This document shows, in pieces, positions 7,060-15,797 of a stretch of DNA of 54,810 nucleotides. Source of the DNA: Candidatus Binatia bacterium (GTDB taxonomy: Bacteria > Desulfobacterota > Binatia > UBA1149 > CAITLU01); the NCBI GenBank assembly GCA_036493895.1, contig DASXOZ010000056.1, forward strand, positions 1 to 54,810, given 5' to 3'. The notes under the pieces were generated by a model that worked only from the letters and a program-made list of their open reading frames with translations, had not been told where the DNA came from and ran no database searches. Position 1 is the stretch's first letter. Every line of letters starts with the position of its first letter. A program made the position numbers and the translations under genes.

Positions 7060-8847
7060 ATGCAACCACGGCATCTCGTGCGCCGGTGCGCGCTGCTTCT
7101 GGCAGTGACGCTCGTCGCTTCCTGCTCAGCCACTCACGCGCCGGCGCCGCCGGGGCCTTTGTCAGGTCCCGTCGGCAACGTCCCGTTCTTCGAAGGGCTC
7201 GGCAAGACCGGGCGCAAGATCACGACGTCGTCGCCCAAGGCCCAGCGCTATTTCAACCAGGGCCTCGCCTTCCTGTTCGCGTTCAACCATGACGAGGCGA
7301 TCCGCTCGTTCCGCAAGGCCAGCGAGCTCGATCCGCACGCGGCGATGGCATGGTGGGGAATCTCGATCGCGAGCGGCCCCCACATCAACAACCCGTCGAT
7401 GACGCCGGAAGCGAGCCGCACCGCGTGGGACGCCGGGCAGCGTGCACGCAAGGAAGCGAAGAAGCACGCAACAGCGACCGAGAAGGACCTGATCGACGCA
7501 CTCGATTCCCGCTACGCCGATCCCGCGCCCGCCGATCGCACCAGGCTCGACCAGGCGTATGCGGATGCGATGCGCAAGGTGTGGAAGAACCACTCGGACG
7601 ATCCAGACGTCGGCGCGCTGTTCGCCGAGGCGATGATGGACCTGAGGCCGTGGAACCAGTGGACGCCCGAGGGCAAGCCACAGCCCGGCACCGAAGAAGT
7701 GCTGGCGACGCTCGAGACGGTGATGACCGAAAACCAGAACCATCCGCTCGCGCTGCACCTGTACATCCACGCGGTCGAAGCGTCGCATGATCCCGGGCGC
7801 GCCGACGTCGCAGCCGATCGCCTGCGAAACTTGACGCCGGGCCTCGGCCACCTCGTGCACATGCCGAGCCACATCGACGTGCGCCGCGGGCGCTGGAAGG
7901 AAGCCGTCGTCGCCAACCAGAAAGCGATCAAGGCCGACGACCGTTACCGCGCGATCTCTCCGCACCAGGGCTTCTACGGCCTGTACATGCTGCACAACCA
8001 CCACATGCTCGCATACGCGGCGATGATGGCGGGTCGCCAGTCGCAGGCCCTCGAGGCGATCGACACGATGGCCTCGACGATTCCGCCGGGCTGGGCCCAG
8101 CAATTCGCGCCGATTGCCGACGGCTATCTTTCGCTTCCGATCGAGGTGCGCGTGCGATTCGGACTCTGGGACGACGTGCTGAAGACGCCGGAGCCGGGCG
8201 CGGCCTTCCCGTTCGGCCGCGCGATGCGGCATTTCGCGCGCGGAACTGCGTTCTCGGCCAAGGGTGACACGAAATCCGCGCGCGCGGAGCTTGCCCAGTT
8301 CCGCAAAACCGCCGCGGCCCTGCCCGCCGACGCGCAATTCAGCAACAACAAGGTGTCCGACCTCATTCCCGTCGCCGACCACGTGCTCGACGGCGAAATC
8401 ACGTACCGCGAAGGCCATCGCGACGCTGCGCTGGCGCTGCTTCGCCAGGCCGTGACCGCCGAGGACAAGCTCGCTTACGACGAGCCTCCCTCGTGGATCC
8501 TGCCGACGCGCCACACGCTCGGTGCCACGCTGCTGGACGCCGGCCGCAGCGGCGAAGCCGAAAAGGTTTTCCGTGCGGACCTCGACAGGCTGCCGAATGA
8601 CGGGTGGGCGCTTTACGGCCTGGCCGAAAGCCTGCGCCGCCAGAACAGGAAGCCCCAGGCCGAGCGGTACCAGAGCCAGTTCGAAAAAGTCTGGGCCGGC
8701 GCCGATGCGAAGATCACGTCGCCTTGCGCGTGCTTGCCCGGTTCGAGGGGCGCCGCCGGCAGGACGACTGCAAACTCACACGCTGCTGCGAAGACGTCAC
8801 CAGCCGGAAATTCCACGTCGAAGAGCCAGCCCGCGACGCCGCAGTGA
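7060..8847 (+). CDS. TPR-repeat lipoprotein
   Basis: A 595-residue exported protein. The N-terminus is a lipoprotein signal with lipobox VAS-C22, then a mature protein of helix-turn-helix TPR-like repeats, for example AQRYFNQGLAFLFAFNHDEAIRSFRKASELDP and GATLLDAGRSGEAEKVFRADLDRLPNDGWALYGLAESL. The middle has His-rich motifs (HLYIHAVEASHDPGRAD, HMPSHIDVRRGRW, LHNHHML) conserved in a widespread uncharacterised TPR family. The last 45 residues are Ser/Ala/Thr-rich and low complexity. A strong AAAAAGGAG ribosome site precedes ATG 7060. The stop overlaps the amidohydrolase GTG start. Function unknown; probably an outer-membrane or periplasmic scaffold. Confidence 0.85.
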   Translation: MQPRHLVRRCALLLAVTLVASCSATHAPAPPGPLSGPVGNVPFFEGLGKTGRKITTSSPKAQRYFNQGLAFLFAFNHDEAIRSFRKASELDPHAAMAWWGISIASGPHINNPSMTPEASRTAWDAGQRARKEAKKHATATEKDLIDALDSRYADPAPADRTRLDQAYADAMRKVWKNHSDDPDVGALFAEAMMDLRPWNQWTPEGKPQPGTEEVLATLETVMTENQNHPLALHLYIHAVEASHDPGRADVAADRLRNLTPGLGHLVHMPSHIDVRRGRWKEAVVANQKAIKADDRYRAISPHQGFYGLYMLHNHHMLAYAAMMAGRQSQALEAIDTMASTIPPGWAQQFAPIADGYLSLPIEVRVRFGLWDDVLKTPEPGAAFPFGRAMRHFARGTAFSAKGDTKSARAELAQFRKTAAALPADAQFSNNKVSDLIPVADHVLDGEITYREGHRDAALALLRQAVTAEDKLAYDEPPSWILPTRHTLGATLLDAGRSGEAEKVFRADLDRLPNDGWALYGLAESLRRQNRKPQAERYQSQFEKVWAGADAKITSPCACLPGSRGAAGRTTANSHAAAKTSPAGNSTSKSQPATPQ

Positions 8848-10280
8848 GCCGGCGCACGCTGATCCGCGGTGGCCGGGTGCTGGCGATGACGCCCGGCTCC
8901 CGCGAATCGGCGCTGGATATCCTGATCGGCGGCGATCGCATCGAAGCCGTCGGTGCGTCGCTCGTGTGCGAGGACGCCGAGACGATCGACGCCGCCGGCA
9001 TGATCGTGCTGCCGGGCTTCGTCGACACTCACCGCCACGTCTGGCAGACCCAGCTTCGCACCGTGGCGGCCGACTGGAGCCTGTTCGACTACTTCACGCA
9101 GATGCGCCTGGTCTACTCGGCGTTCTACGAGCCGCAGGACGTCTGGCTCGGCAACCACGTCGGGGCGCTCGAAGCGCTGGATGCCGGCATCACGACGCTG
9201 GTGGATCACTGCCACATCCTGCACACGCCCGAGCACGGCGACGCGGCGGTGCAGGGCCTTGTGGAATCGGGCATCCGCTCGGTGTTCTGCTACGGCCTGT
9301 TTGAAAGCCCTTCGTACCGCGAAGACCGCGCTCGCGCGGGTCTTCGCGCGGGATGGCGACTCGAAGATGCGCGCCGCATCCGCCGCGACGTCCTCTCATC
9401 CGACCACGGCCGCGTCGTGATGGGTTTTGCACCGACGGAGATCGACGCCCAGCCCTACGAGGCCAACGTCGCCGAAATCGCCTTCGCACGCGAGCTCGGT
9501 GCCCGCCGCATCTCGTGTCACGTCGCGATGGGTGCCTACGACTCGGGCGGGCGCATCGTCGAGCGCCTCGGCAAGGACGGGCTGCTCGGCGAGGACCTGC
9601 TGTTCGTGCACGGCTCCGCGCTGACCGACGACGAGCTTGCGCGCATGCGCGACAGCGGCGCGGCGGTTTCGGCCACGCCCGAGACCGAGATGCAGATGGG
9701 CATGGGCTTTCCGGTCGCGATGCGTGCGCGCCAGGCCGGCGTGCGCAGCTCGCTCGGCATCGACATCGTGTCGAACTATTCGGGAGACATGTTTTCGCAG
9801 ATGCGGCTTTGCCTGCAGGGCTCGCGCGCCGTCGAAAACGACGGATACGAAAAGTGCGGCCGCGCCCCGCGCGAAATCCGCATCAAGACACGCGACGTGC
9901 TCGACCTGGCGACGCGCGGCGGAGCCGAAGCTGCCGGGCTCTCGTCGCTCGCGGGAACGCTGGAGTCCGGCAAGCAGGCCGACGTGATCCTGATCCGCAC
10001 CGACGCGATCCACATGACGCCGGCGATCGATGCAGTCGCCGCAGTGGTGCTCGGCGCGAACGCGGGCGACGTCGACACCGTTTTCGTCGCGGGCCGCTGC
10101 GTCAAGCGAAACGGACGCCTGGTCGGCGTCGACTGGCCGTCGTTGTCGGACCGGCTTCAGGAATCGAGCCGCCGCATCGTCGAGGGAATGCGCACGGTGC
10201 CGCTGGCGCCGATCCAGGATGCAGCGGCACGGGTGATGCCGAGAGTCGGGGACATTCCCAGCCTGCTACAAAAATTGTAG
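8844..10280 (+). CDS. Amidohydrolase-superfamily metal-dependent hydrolase (AtzA/TrzN-like)
   Basis: A 478-residue metal-dependent TIM-barrel hydrolase of the chlorohydrolase/deaminase branch. The metal ligands are visible: PGFVDTHRHVWQT (HxH), CHVAMG (His), LFVHGSALTDDEL and GIDIVSN (Asp). The composite beta-sandwich is formed by both ends, with KQADVILIRTDAIHM near the C-terminus. Members hydrolyse amidine, aminated-ring or cyclic-amide bonds; the substrate here is not predictable. The GTG start at 8844 overlaps the TGA of the TPR lipoprotein (GTGA), arguing for coupling. The last codons and stop form part of a palindrome. Confidence 0.88.
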   Translation: MSRRTLIRGGRVLAMTPGSRESALDILIGGDRIEAVGASLVCEDAETIDAAGMIVLPGFVDTHRHVWQTQLRTVAADWSLFDYFTQMRLVYSAFYEPQDVWLGNHVGALEALDAGITTLVDHCHILHTPEHGDAAVQGLVESGIRSVFCYGLFESPSYREDRARAGLRAGWRLEDARRIRRDVLSSDHGRVVMGFAPTEIDAQPYEANVAEIAFARELGARRISCHVAMGAYDSGGRIVERLGKDGLLGEDLLFVHGSALTDDELARMRDSGAAVSATPETEMQMGMGFPVAMRARQAGVRSSLGIDIVSNYSGDMFSQMRLCLQGSRAVENDGYEKCGRAPREIRIKTRDVLDLATRGGAEAAGLSSLAGTLESGKQADVILIRTDAIHMTPAIDAVAAVVLGANAGDVDTVFVAGRCVKRNGRLVGVDWPSLSDRLQESSRRIVEGMRTVPLAPIQDAAARVMPRVGDIPSLLQKL

Positions 10281-10297
10281 CGCTACGATTTTTGTAG
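10266..10297. terminator. Near-perfect palindrome spanning the amidohydrolase stop codon
   Basis: CTACAAAAATTGTAG (10266-10280) is followed after CG by CTACGATTTTTGTAG (10283-10297). The arms pair over 15 bp with one G-U wobble, and the TAG stop is inside the left arm. The TTTTT run in the right arm makes it a likely rho-independent terminator. The AAAAA run would let it act from the other side too. Confidence 0.6.
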
Positions 10298-10370
10298 CAA
10301 AGGACGACTGGCGGACTTCGGGCCGGCCCGCGGGATCTGCAGCGAATCGCCTGTCGGCGCCAATGATGCG

Positions 10371-10763
10371 CTACGGAAGAAGCTGGAGCCCGTACACCAC
10401 CTGCGCGGCCGCGAGCAGCAGCGCGAGCGCCCCGATCCACGGATGGATCGCGCGCACCGAGCGTATGTGCATCCAGCGCGACGCCAGCGCCGCGGCCGAG
10501 AGCGTGGCCACCAGCCCCGTTCCGATCTTGAAATGCGTGCTCGTCGCAGCCTCTCCGGGCCGCGCGATTGCCCAGTTCACGCCGAGTCCCGCGCACCAGA
10601 GGACGACGACTGCCGCGTACATCCACGGAGCGAGCAGCGAATGCTCGCGCAGGTGCTGGGCGCGGTGGCGACGATCGTTGCGCGCGAGCACGCCGAGCGA
10701 TGCGACGTAGGCGAGCAGCACCAGGACGAAGCCCGCAAGAATCGGGTGGAGGTACGGGATCAT
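10371..10763 (-). CDS. Small four-helix membrane protein, DUF4079/cytochrome b561-like
   Basis: A 130-residue integral membrane protein with four hydrophobic segments (about residues 5-25, 45-65, 80-98, 108-128). Conserved-looking His residues lie at HPILAG, EHSLLAPW, THFKIG and AIHPWIGALAL, a pattern seen in DUF4079 and b561-type heme membrane proteins. It could carry heme for membrane electron transfer, but this is inference from the His placement. It lies downstream of the lipoprotein gene on the same strand with an 82-bp gap containing a strong hairpin. Confidence 0.65.
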   Translation of the reverse strand: MIPYLHPILAGFVLVLLAYVASLGVLARNDRRHRAQHLREHSLLAPWMYAAVVVLWCAGLGVNWAIARPGEAATSTHFKIGTGLVATLSAAALASRWMHIRSVRAIHPWIGALALLLAAAQVVYGLQLLP

Positions 10764-10798
10764 CGCAGCCCGAGCGACGGGAACAGGCGGGCCCCGCG

Positions 10799-10830
10799 GC
10801 CGGCGACGGGATCGTCGTCCCGTAGCCGGC
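10799..10830 (-). terminator. Hairpin after the Thr-rich lipoprotein gene
   Basis: A stem of GCCGGC-x-ACGGGA with its complement TCCCGT-x-GCCGGC around a TCGTCG-type loop lies 16 bp past the lipoprotein stop and before the DUF4079-like start. There is no T-run, so it may attenuate rather than terminate. Confidence 0.4.
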
Positions 10831-10845
10831 CTGCGGCACGATCGT

Positions 10846-12408
10846 TCAGAAGGCGCCCTGCCGGAGGTTCACTCCCACTGTCGCGGTCTGGTGTCCACCG
10901 TCCGGGTCGCTCGCGTCGTCGACCGTCACGACGAAGTCGCTGCCGACCGGAATGTCGGCCGCGCTGTTGGCCGTGAAGTTGCAGTGGGCAACGTCGACCG
11001 GCGCGGAGAACGCGTCCAGCGAGATGTAACCCAGCGTCAGCTTGTGCAGGGCATCGTTGTCGTCCGGCGCGAACAGCGCACCCTGGATCAGGCTCGTGCA
11101 CTCGACCTGGTCGTCGCTGCCGATGAAATTTCCCGGCGCGCTCGCGTAGTTCACGGAGAACTGCAGCGCCCCGAGGCCGGCGCTCGATGCCGTCAGGCGG
11201 AACGTCACGCCGTAGGAAACGCCGTCGAACATCGTCGTCGTCGTCGTGCTCCCACTGCCTTGGACCGTCGTCGTGGTCTGGCCGCCGCCGCCCTGCGTCG
11301 TCGTGGTCTGGCCGCCGCCCTGGGTCGTCGTCGTGGTGGTCTGGCCACCAGGCAGCGTCGTCGTCGTCACCGGGATGCAGTCGATGTTCGAGATGATGAC
11401 GTCGGGGAACGGCGTGATGTCGTTGAGGTCCGGATCGGTCGCATCCGTGACCGTGACGACGAACTGCTGCAGGGTCGGAATGGTCGTCGCGACGAAATTG
11501 CACTCTGCAAGATCGGTCGGCCCCTGGATGCCGCTCAGGCTGACCAGTCCCGAGCTGAGCTTTTTCTGCGCGTCGTTGTCATCGAAGGCCGCCAGCGCGC
11601 CCTGGACCAGGGTGCTGCAGACGACGTTGGCGCCGACGCCCTGCATCTGCCCGGGCGCGGCACTGTAGTCGGTATCCCACTGCAGCGATCCCACCTTGAC
11701 GTCGTCCACGAGCCGGTAGGTCAGCGTGCAGGCGTCGCCGCCGTGCCCGATCGTGGTCGTGGTCACGTTGTTCGTCGTCGTCGTGGTCTCGTTGCCGTTG
11801 GTGTTCGTCGTCGTGGTGCCGCTCACTGTCGTCGTCGTTCCCGACGACTTGCAGTTCGGGGCGTCCTTGCAGTTCGGATCGTTGCAGTCGATGAGGCCGT
11901 TGCCGTCGTCATCCACGCCGTTGCTGCAGTTCTCGCACGAGCCCGGGCTCGAGTCCGCGTTGACGCAGATCGGCGGGTTGGGGTCGCAGCCTGCGACGCT
12001 GTGGCAGGTGCACTGCGCGTCGGTGTCCTGGTTCAGGCGCGAAGCGTCGACGTCGAGGAAGCCGCACTGGAACAGCGTGCTCACGGCGGGGATCAGGCAC
12101 CCGTTGATCGTCGCGCGCAGGGAATCTCCACCGTTGAGCTCGGTGAAGGTCGCATGGCAGCCCGCGTTGCCGAGGCCGGTCGCGATCGCGCAGTCCGGAT
12201 CGCCGTTGCCCTGGTGGTTGAGCACCGCGTTCGCGTCATGGAGGTCCAGGTCGACCGTCACCGCGTCGCAGGCTCCGGAGCCGTTGATCCCGAAGAACAG
12301 GCGGACGATGACGGCGTTTCCGCCCCCGCCCCCGCCGCAGTCGGCGAGCAGGACGCCAAGCGCGAGAATCGAGATGCCTTTGGCGATCGTGCGAGTCCAG
12401 AAAGCCAT
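10846..12408 (-). CDS. Thr-linker lipoprotein with duplicated cohesin-like domains
   Basis: A 520-residue exported protein. The signal ends LLAD-C24, a lipobox with an unusual Asp at -1, followed by a poly-Gly stretch. Residues 155-188 hold a Cys-rich calcium-type motif (CSNGVDDDGNGLIDC) like those in myxobacterial surface proteins. Residues 228-330 and 399-506 are two copies of a roughly 100-residue beta domain sharing SAAPG/ASAPG, C-x-x-L-x-QGAL, DDNDA and a CNF motif, cohesin-like in flavour. They are separated by Thr/Gly/Gln linkers (189-220 and 348-392). Start ATG 12408 has GGAG upstream. Probably a surface or matrix protein; no enzyme residues are seen. Confidence 0.75.
   Translation of the reverse strand: MAFWTRTIAKGISILALGVLLADCGGGGGGNAVIVRLFFGINGSGACDAVTVDLDLHDANAVLNHQGNGDPDCAIATGLGNAGCHATFTELNGGDSLRATINGCLIPAVSTLFQCGFLDVDASRLNQDTDAQCTCHSVAGCDPNPPICVNADSSPGSCENCSNGVDDDGNGLIDCNDPNCKDAPNCKSSGTTTTVSGTTTTNTNGNETTTTTNNVTTTTIGHGGDACTLTYRLVDDVKVGSLQWDTDYSAAPGQMQGVGANVVCSTLVQGALAAFDDNDAQKKLSSGLVSLSGIQGPTDLAECNFVATTIPTLQQFVVTVTDATDPDLNDITPFPDVIISNIDCIPVTTTTLPGGQTTTTTTQGGGQTTTTQGGGGQTTTTVQGSGSTTTTTMFDGVSYGVTFRLTASSAGLGALQFSVNYASAPGNFIGSDDQVECTSLIQGALFAPDDNDALHKLTLGYISLDAFSAPVDVAHCNFTANSAADIPVGSDFVVTVDDASDPDGGHQTATVGVNLRQGAF
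11225..11370. repeat. GTCGTCGTC-rich low-complexity coding repeat
   Basis: Tandem GTCGTC-type triplets and repeated TGGCCGCCGCC blocks encode the TTTTT and GGGQ linker between the two homologous domains of the lipoprotein. A second tract lies at about 11752-11840. Such tracts are prone to length change. Confidence 0.6.
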
Positions 12409-12645
12409 GCGGGATGCTCCTTTCGGGCGCAACGCTGGCAAAACGGGACGGCCGCGCGACGCGCACCGACCGGCAGCGAGGGCGACCCGGCGCAATGCTA
12501 GACCACCGGCCCACCCCATGCGAGGCCGAATCGACTCCATCGCGAAGTGGACAGCCGCAGGCTCACGGACGGTTTTCGTGCCGGCAGAGCCTGGCGGCGC
12601 GCACCGACTTTTGCGCGCAGCCCCCGGCGCCGCTAGGAACCGCCC
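12409..12645. other. Divergent intergenic region between lipoprotein and alcohol dehydrogenase
   Basis: 237 bp between divergently transcribed genes. Apart from the GGAG ribosome site for the lipoprotein I see no gene, no clear promoter box and no strong hairpin. Confidence 0.4.
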
Positions 12646-13668
12646 ATGACAGGCATCGAGGCCCGTTACGAGGCTGCAGGACGCATCGGCGTGCGCGAGG
12701 TGGAGCTTGGCGCTCCCGGCGCGGGCGAGGTGCGAGTCCGCGTCCTGCGCTGCGGCATCTGCGGCAGCGACCTGCATGCGTTTCGCGGACGGGCCGAGCT
12801 TCCGCTCGATTGCCCCGGACACGAGATGAGCGGCATCGTCGATGCCGTCGGACCCGGAGCCCGCGGCGTGCGCGAGGGAGACCGGGTCGCGGTCGAGCCG
12901 TTGCGTCGCTGCGGGGACTGCCGCCACTGCCTGGCGGGGAACTATCACCTGTGCGGCCGCCTCGCGCTGAGCGGCGTCACGGCGCCCGGAGGAATGGCCT
13001 CGGCAATCGTCGTTCCGGACTACGCGCTGTTCGCGCTTCCGTCATCGCTGGACTTCGCTCTCGGCGCGCTGGCCGAGCCGATGGCCGTCAGCGTCCATGC
13101 CGCACGCCTCGGGGGAGCAGGACCGGGCTCGCGCGTGCTCGTGCTCGGAGCCGGGACGATCGGACTGGTTGCCGTCGCCGCTGCCCGTCACCTCGGCGCC
13201 GAGTACGTCGCAATCAGTGCTCGCCATCCCCAGCAGAAAAAGCTCGCTGCCGCCCTCGGCGCCGACGAGATCCTCGATCCGGAGCAGCTTCGGCCTTCGG
13301 GCGAAAAACCCGACGTCGTGATCGAGACGGTCGGCGGAACCGCTTCGACCGTCGGCGATGCGATGCTCGCAGTTGCGCGCGGCGGCACTGTCGTCGTCGT
13401 CGGTCTTTTCGAGAAAACTCCGGTGTTCGATCCCGGTGTGATGATTCTCAAGGAAGTGCGGATGGTCGGATCGATGGTCTACAATCATCCGCCGGGAGGC
13501 GCGGCCGACTTCGCGATTGCGCTCGACGTCATCGCCGATCGCGCGCAGGCGCTTCGCGCCCTCGTCACGCACACGTTCGCGCTCGAAGATGTCCAGCGCG
13601 CGTTCGAGACGGCGTCCGACAAGGCGAGCGGCGCCGTCAAGGTCATGCTGGCTCCGGCGGAAGGTTGA
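12646..13668 (+). CDS. Zinc-dependent medium-chain alcohol dehydrogenase
   Basis: A 340-residue MDR-family NAD(P)-dependent dehydrogenase. The catalytic zinc site shows as CGICGSDLHAF and GHEMSG. The structural zinc site has four Cys in CGDCRHCLAGNYHLC. The cofactor fold shows VLVLGAGTIGLVAV. It is closest to sorbitol/threonine-dehydrogenase-like enzymes; the substrate is open. The stop overlaps or nearly touches the next gene, so it is co-transcribed with the phosphodiesterase lipoprotein. Confidence 0.9.
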   Translation: MTGIEARYEAAGRIGVREVELGAPGAGEVRVRVLRCGICGSDLHAFRGRAELPLDCPGHEMSGIVDAVGPGARGVREGDRVAVEPLRRCGDCRHCLAGNYHLCGRLALSGVTAPGGMASAIVVPDYALFALPSSLDFALGALAEPMAVSVHAARLGGAGPGSRVLVLGAGTIGLVAVAAARHLGAEYVAISARHPQQKKLAAALGADEILDPEQLRPSGEKPDVVIETVGGTASTVGDAMLAVARGGTVVVVGLFEKTPVFDPGVMILKEVRMVGSMVYNHPPGGAADFAIALDVIADRAQALRALVTHTFALEDVQRAFETASDKASGAVKVMLAPAEG

Positions 13669-13670
13669 GC

Positions 13671-15119
13671 TTGCGCCGGGCGCACCGTTTTCTCGGTTTT
13701 GTCGTTCTCGCGGCGGCAGCCGCTGCCGCGACCTCCTGCGACCGTTCGCCGGCCGGTTCGTCGACGCCGCCGGCGCAACCTGTCGCGAGCCAGGTTCCTG
13801 CGGCCTCGAACCCGGTACGTCCGGGGCCGCTCGTGCTCGTCGGCGTCGACGGACTCGAGTGGAGGCTCGTGCTCGATCTGGTCGCGCGCGGCCGGCTGCC
13901 GCAGCTTCAAAGCATGATCGAGAACGGATCCTCGGCGCGGCTGACGACGTTGCAGCCGGCGCTGTCGCCGCCGATCTGGACGTCGATTGCGACCGGCGTC
14001 GTGCCGCAGCGCCACGGGATCCTCGGCTTCGTCCAGGGCGACGCCGCCGACCCGGCCGCGCAAGGCCGCCTGTTCAACAGCCGCGACCGCCGCGTGCGCG
14101 CGATCTGGGACATGACCGCCGAGCGCGGTCTTTCTTCCTGCGTCGTCGGGTGGTGGATGACTTATCCGGTCGACCCGCTGCGCGGCGTGATGGTCGCGCA
14201 GACAGGCGCCGCTCCCGGATTGGAGCGCGAGCGCACGCGCAAGGGCGGATTGGAGCCGGGAAAATCCGGCCAGGTATACCCTTCCGATCTCGAAGAGCAC
14301 TTCTTTGCGATCGCGCGAAGCTCCGCGTCGCGCATTCCTGCGGTCGAGCAGCAGCTTTACGGTGATTTTTCGTCGTGGCCGCCGGCGATGCAGCAAGTCG
14401 CCGTGCACAGCCGCTGGTCGCTCGCGGCGGATGCCGCGTACGAGGACATCGCGCTCGATCTCCTGTCCAGTCCGCATCGCTGCGACGTCGTGCTCGTCTA
14501 TCTCGGCATCGCCGACGTCCTCGGTCACCGGCTCTGGCGCTGGACGAGCCCCGGGGATTTCTCTTCGCCGCCTCCGGCCGCCGAAATAGAGCGTTACGGC
14601 GACGTCCTCGCGCGGGCGTACGAGAGCATCGACCGCTTCGTCGGCCGCGTCCGCGAAGCCGCCGGTCCCGGAGCGACGATCCTCGTTGCCAGCGACCACG
14701 GCATGGGTGCATTCCGGCCGGCCGGTCCGGTCGATCTCGAGCGCACGGACGGGCCGCTGATCCGCACCGGAGGCCATTCGGCCGGGCGCGACGCGTTCCT
14801 GGCGGCAATCGGTCCCGGAATTGCCGGTCGCACCGCCGCCGTGCACCCTGCGCGCATCGACGACGTCGCGCGCAGCGGCAGCGTGCTCGACCTGGCCCCG
14901 ACGCTGCTCGCCCTGCTCGCTCTTCCTCGCGGCGCCGACATGGACGGGCACGTCCTGACGTCGATGCTCGACCCTGCTTTCCTCGCCGCGCATCCCCTGT
15001 CGGAAATCCCGACGTGGACGGACCCGGCGTGGACCGCGGCGCGGCGGCCCTACCGGACGTCCGCCGGAGAAGACGCGGAGCGCGTCGACGAGCTTCGCTC
15101 GCTCGGATACCTGCAGTAG
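13671..15119 (+). CDS. Type I phosphodiesterase/alkaline-phosphatase-fold lipoprotein
   Basis: A 482-residue periplasmic metal-dependent phospho- or phosphonate hydrolase of the nucleotide-pyrophosphatase superfamily. After a signal with lipobox ATS-C23 comes VLVGVDGLEW (metal Asp60), the nucleophile region PPIWTSIATG (Thr104), VYLGIADVLGH and ASDHGMG, then TGGHS and DLAPTLLALL. Substrates in the family are nucleotides, phosphodiesters or phospholipid head groups. I chose TTG 13671 because GGAAGG lies 6 nt upstream; TTG 13665, overlapping the previous stop, is the alternative. A much longer upstream reading frame overlaps the dehydrogenase and is not real. Confidence 0.85.
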   Translation: MRRAHRFLGFVVLAAAAAAATSCDRSPAGSSTPPAQPVASQVPAASNPVRPGPLVLVGVDGLEWRLVLDLVARGRLPQLQSMIENGSSARLTTLQPALSPPIWTSIATGVVPQRHGILGFVQGDAADPAAQGRLFNSRDRRVRAIWDMTAERGLSSCVVGWWMTYPVDPLRGVMVAQTGAAPGLERERTRKGGLEPGKSGQVYPSDLEEHFFAIARSSASRIPAVEQQLYGDFSSWPPAMQQVAVHSRWSLAADAAYEDIALDLLSSPHRCDVVLVYLGIADVLGHRLWRWTSPGDFSSPPPAAEIERYGDVLARAYESIDRFVGRVREAAGPGATILVASDHGMGAFRPAGPVDLERTDGPLIRTGGHSAGRDAFLAAIGPGIAGRTAAVHPARIDDVARSGSVLDLAPTLLALLALPRGADMDGHVLTSMLDPAFLAAHPLSEIPTWTDPAWTAARRPYRTSAGEDAERVDELRSLGYLQ

Positions 15120-15141
15120 CCGCGACTGCGCGGCACACGGC

Positions 15142-15762
15142 TCATTTCACGCGCACCATCGGGCGACTGCGCACTTCGCGCGACAGGAACGCAAAACCGG
15201 CGCGCCGCCCCACGACCTCGACGGCAACGATGAAATCGGGGTCCTTGAAGCTCACTTTCGGTGCGGCGCCGGCGCTGGACGCCTTCTCGTAAAGAAAATC
15301 GCCGAGCGCCCGTTCGACCGCCGGGTGCTCGATGCGCCCCTTGAGACCGCGAAGGTGGCTCCGCACGTAGAAGGTTTTTCCGCACAGGCGCGCGGCCAGC
15401 GGCTCGAAGTGCTCGCACAGCGTCTCGGTGACGTCGTCGCGGACGAAGGAGACGGCATTTTCGACGGGAAGCACCCGGTCGACGGCATCCGGCCACGGAG
15501 GATCGGCCGCCGCGAGCTCTTCGATGCCTTCGAGGAGCCCGTCACCGGCCGCCGACCCGCTTCGCGCCACCGTTCCGATGAGGACCTGGGGAAACCCGCC
15601 GGTTCGAAAGCGCCCGATCTTCGCGAGAAGCGAAAGGGCCGCGCCGGTGCGGCCGCGAGAGCAGATCACCAGGACGTTCCAGTCCTCGTCGTCACGCCTG
15701 GCCACCGGCCGGATTATCCCTGCCAGCGTCGCAGGGGCAATGCGGCGCGCGCAGCTCGGCAT
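15142..15762 (-). CDS. THUMP-domain protein without an attached enzyme domain
   Basis: A 206-residue cytoplasmic protein. Residues 28-90 form an alpha/beta region (VLVICSRGRTGAALSLLAKIG), and residues 95-195 look like a THUMP RNA-binding domain, ending HLRGLKGRIEHPAVERALGDFL and KDPDFIVAVEVVGRRAGF, the same order as in Tan1/ThiI-type THUMPs. No methyltransferase, thiouridylase or deaminase domain follows, unlike most bacterial THUMP proteins. It may be an adaptor for tRNA modification, like eukaryotic Tan1. It is divergent from the next lipoprotein gene with 35 bp between starts. Confidence 0.7.
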   Translation of the reverse strand: MPSCARRIAPATLAGIIRPVARRDDEDWNVLVICSRGRTGAALSLLAKIGRFRTGGFPQVLIGTVARSGSAAGDGLLEGIEELAAADPPWPDAVDRVLPVENAVSFVRDDVTETLCEHFEPLAARLCGKTFYVRSHLRGLKGRIEHPAVERALGDFLYEKASSAGAAPKVSFKDPDFIVAVEVVGRRAGFAFLSREVRSRPMVRVK

Positions 15763-15797
15763 TGGACAGGCGCCCTGTCCTTGGCTAATCCACCCGC

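Noticed and set aside
12414..15119. Very long frame giving a 901-residue phosphodiesterase
   Set aside because: The first 420 codons overlap the alcohol dehydrogenase in another frame and are Arg-rich. The TTG at 13671 with a ribosome site and lipoprotein signal marks the true start.
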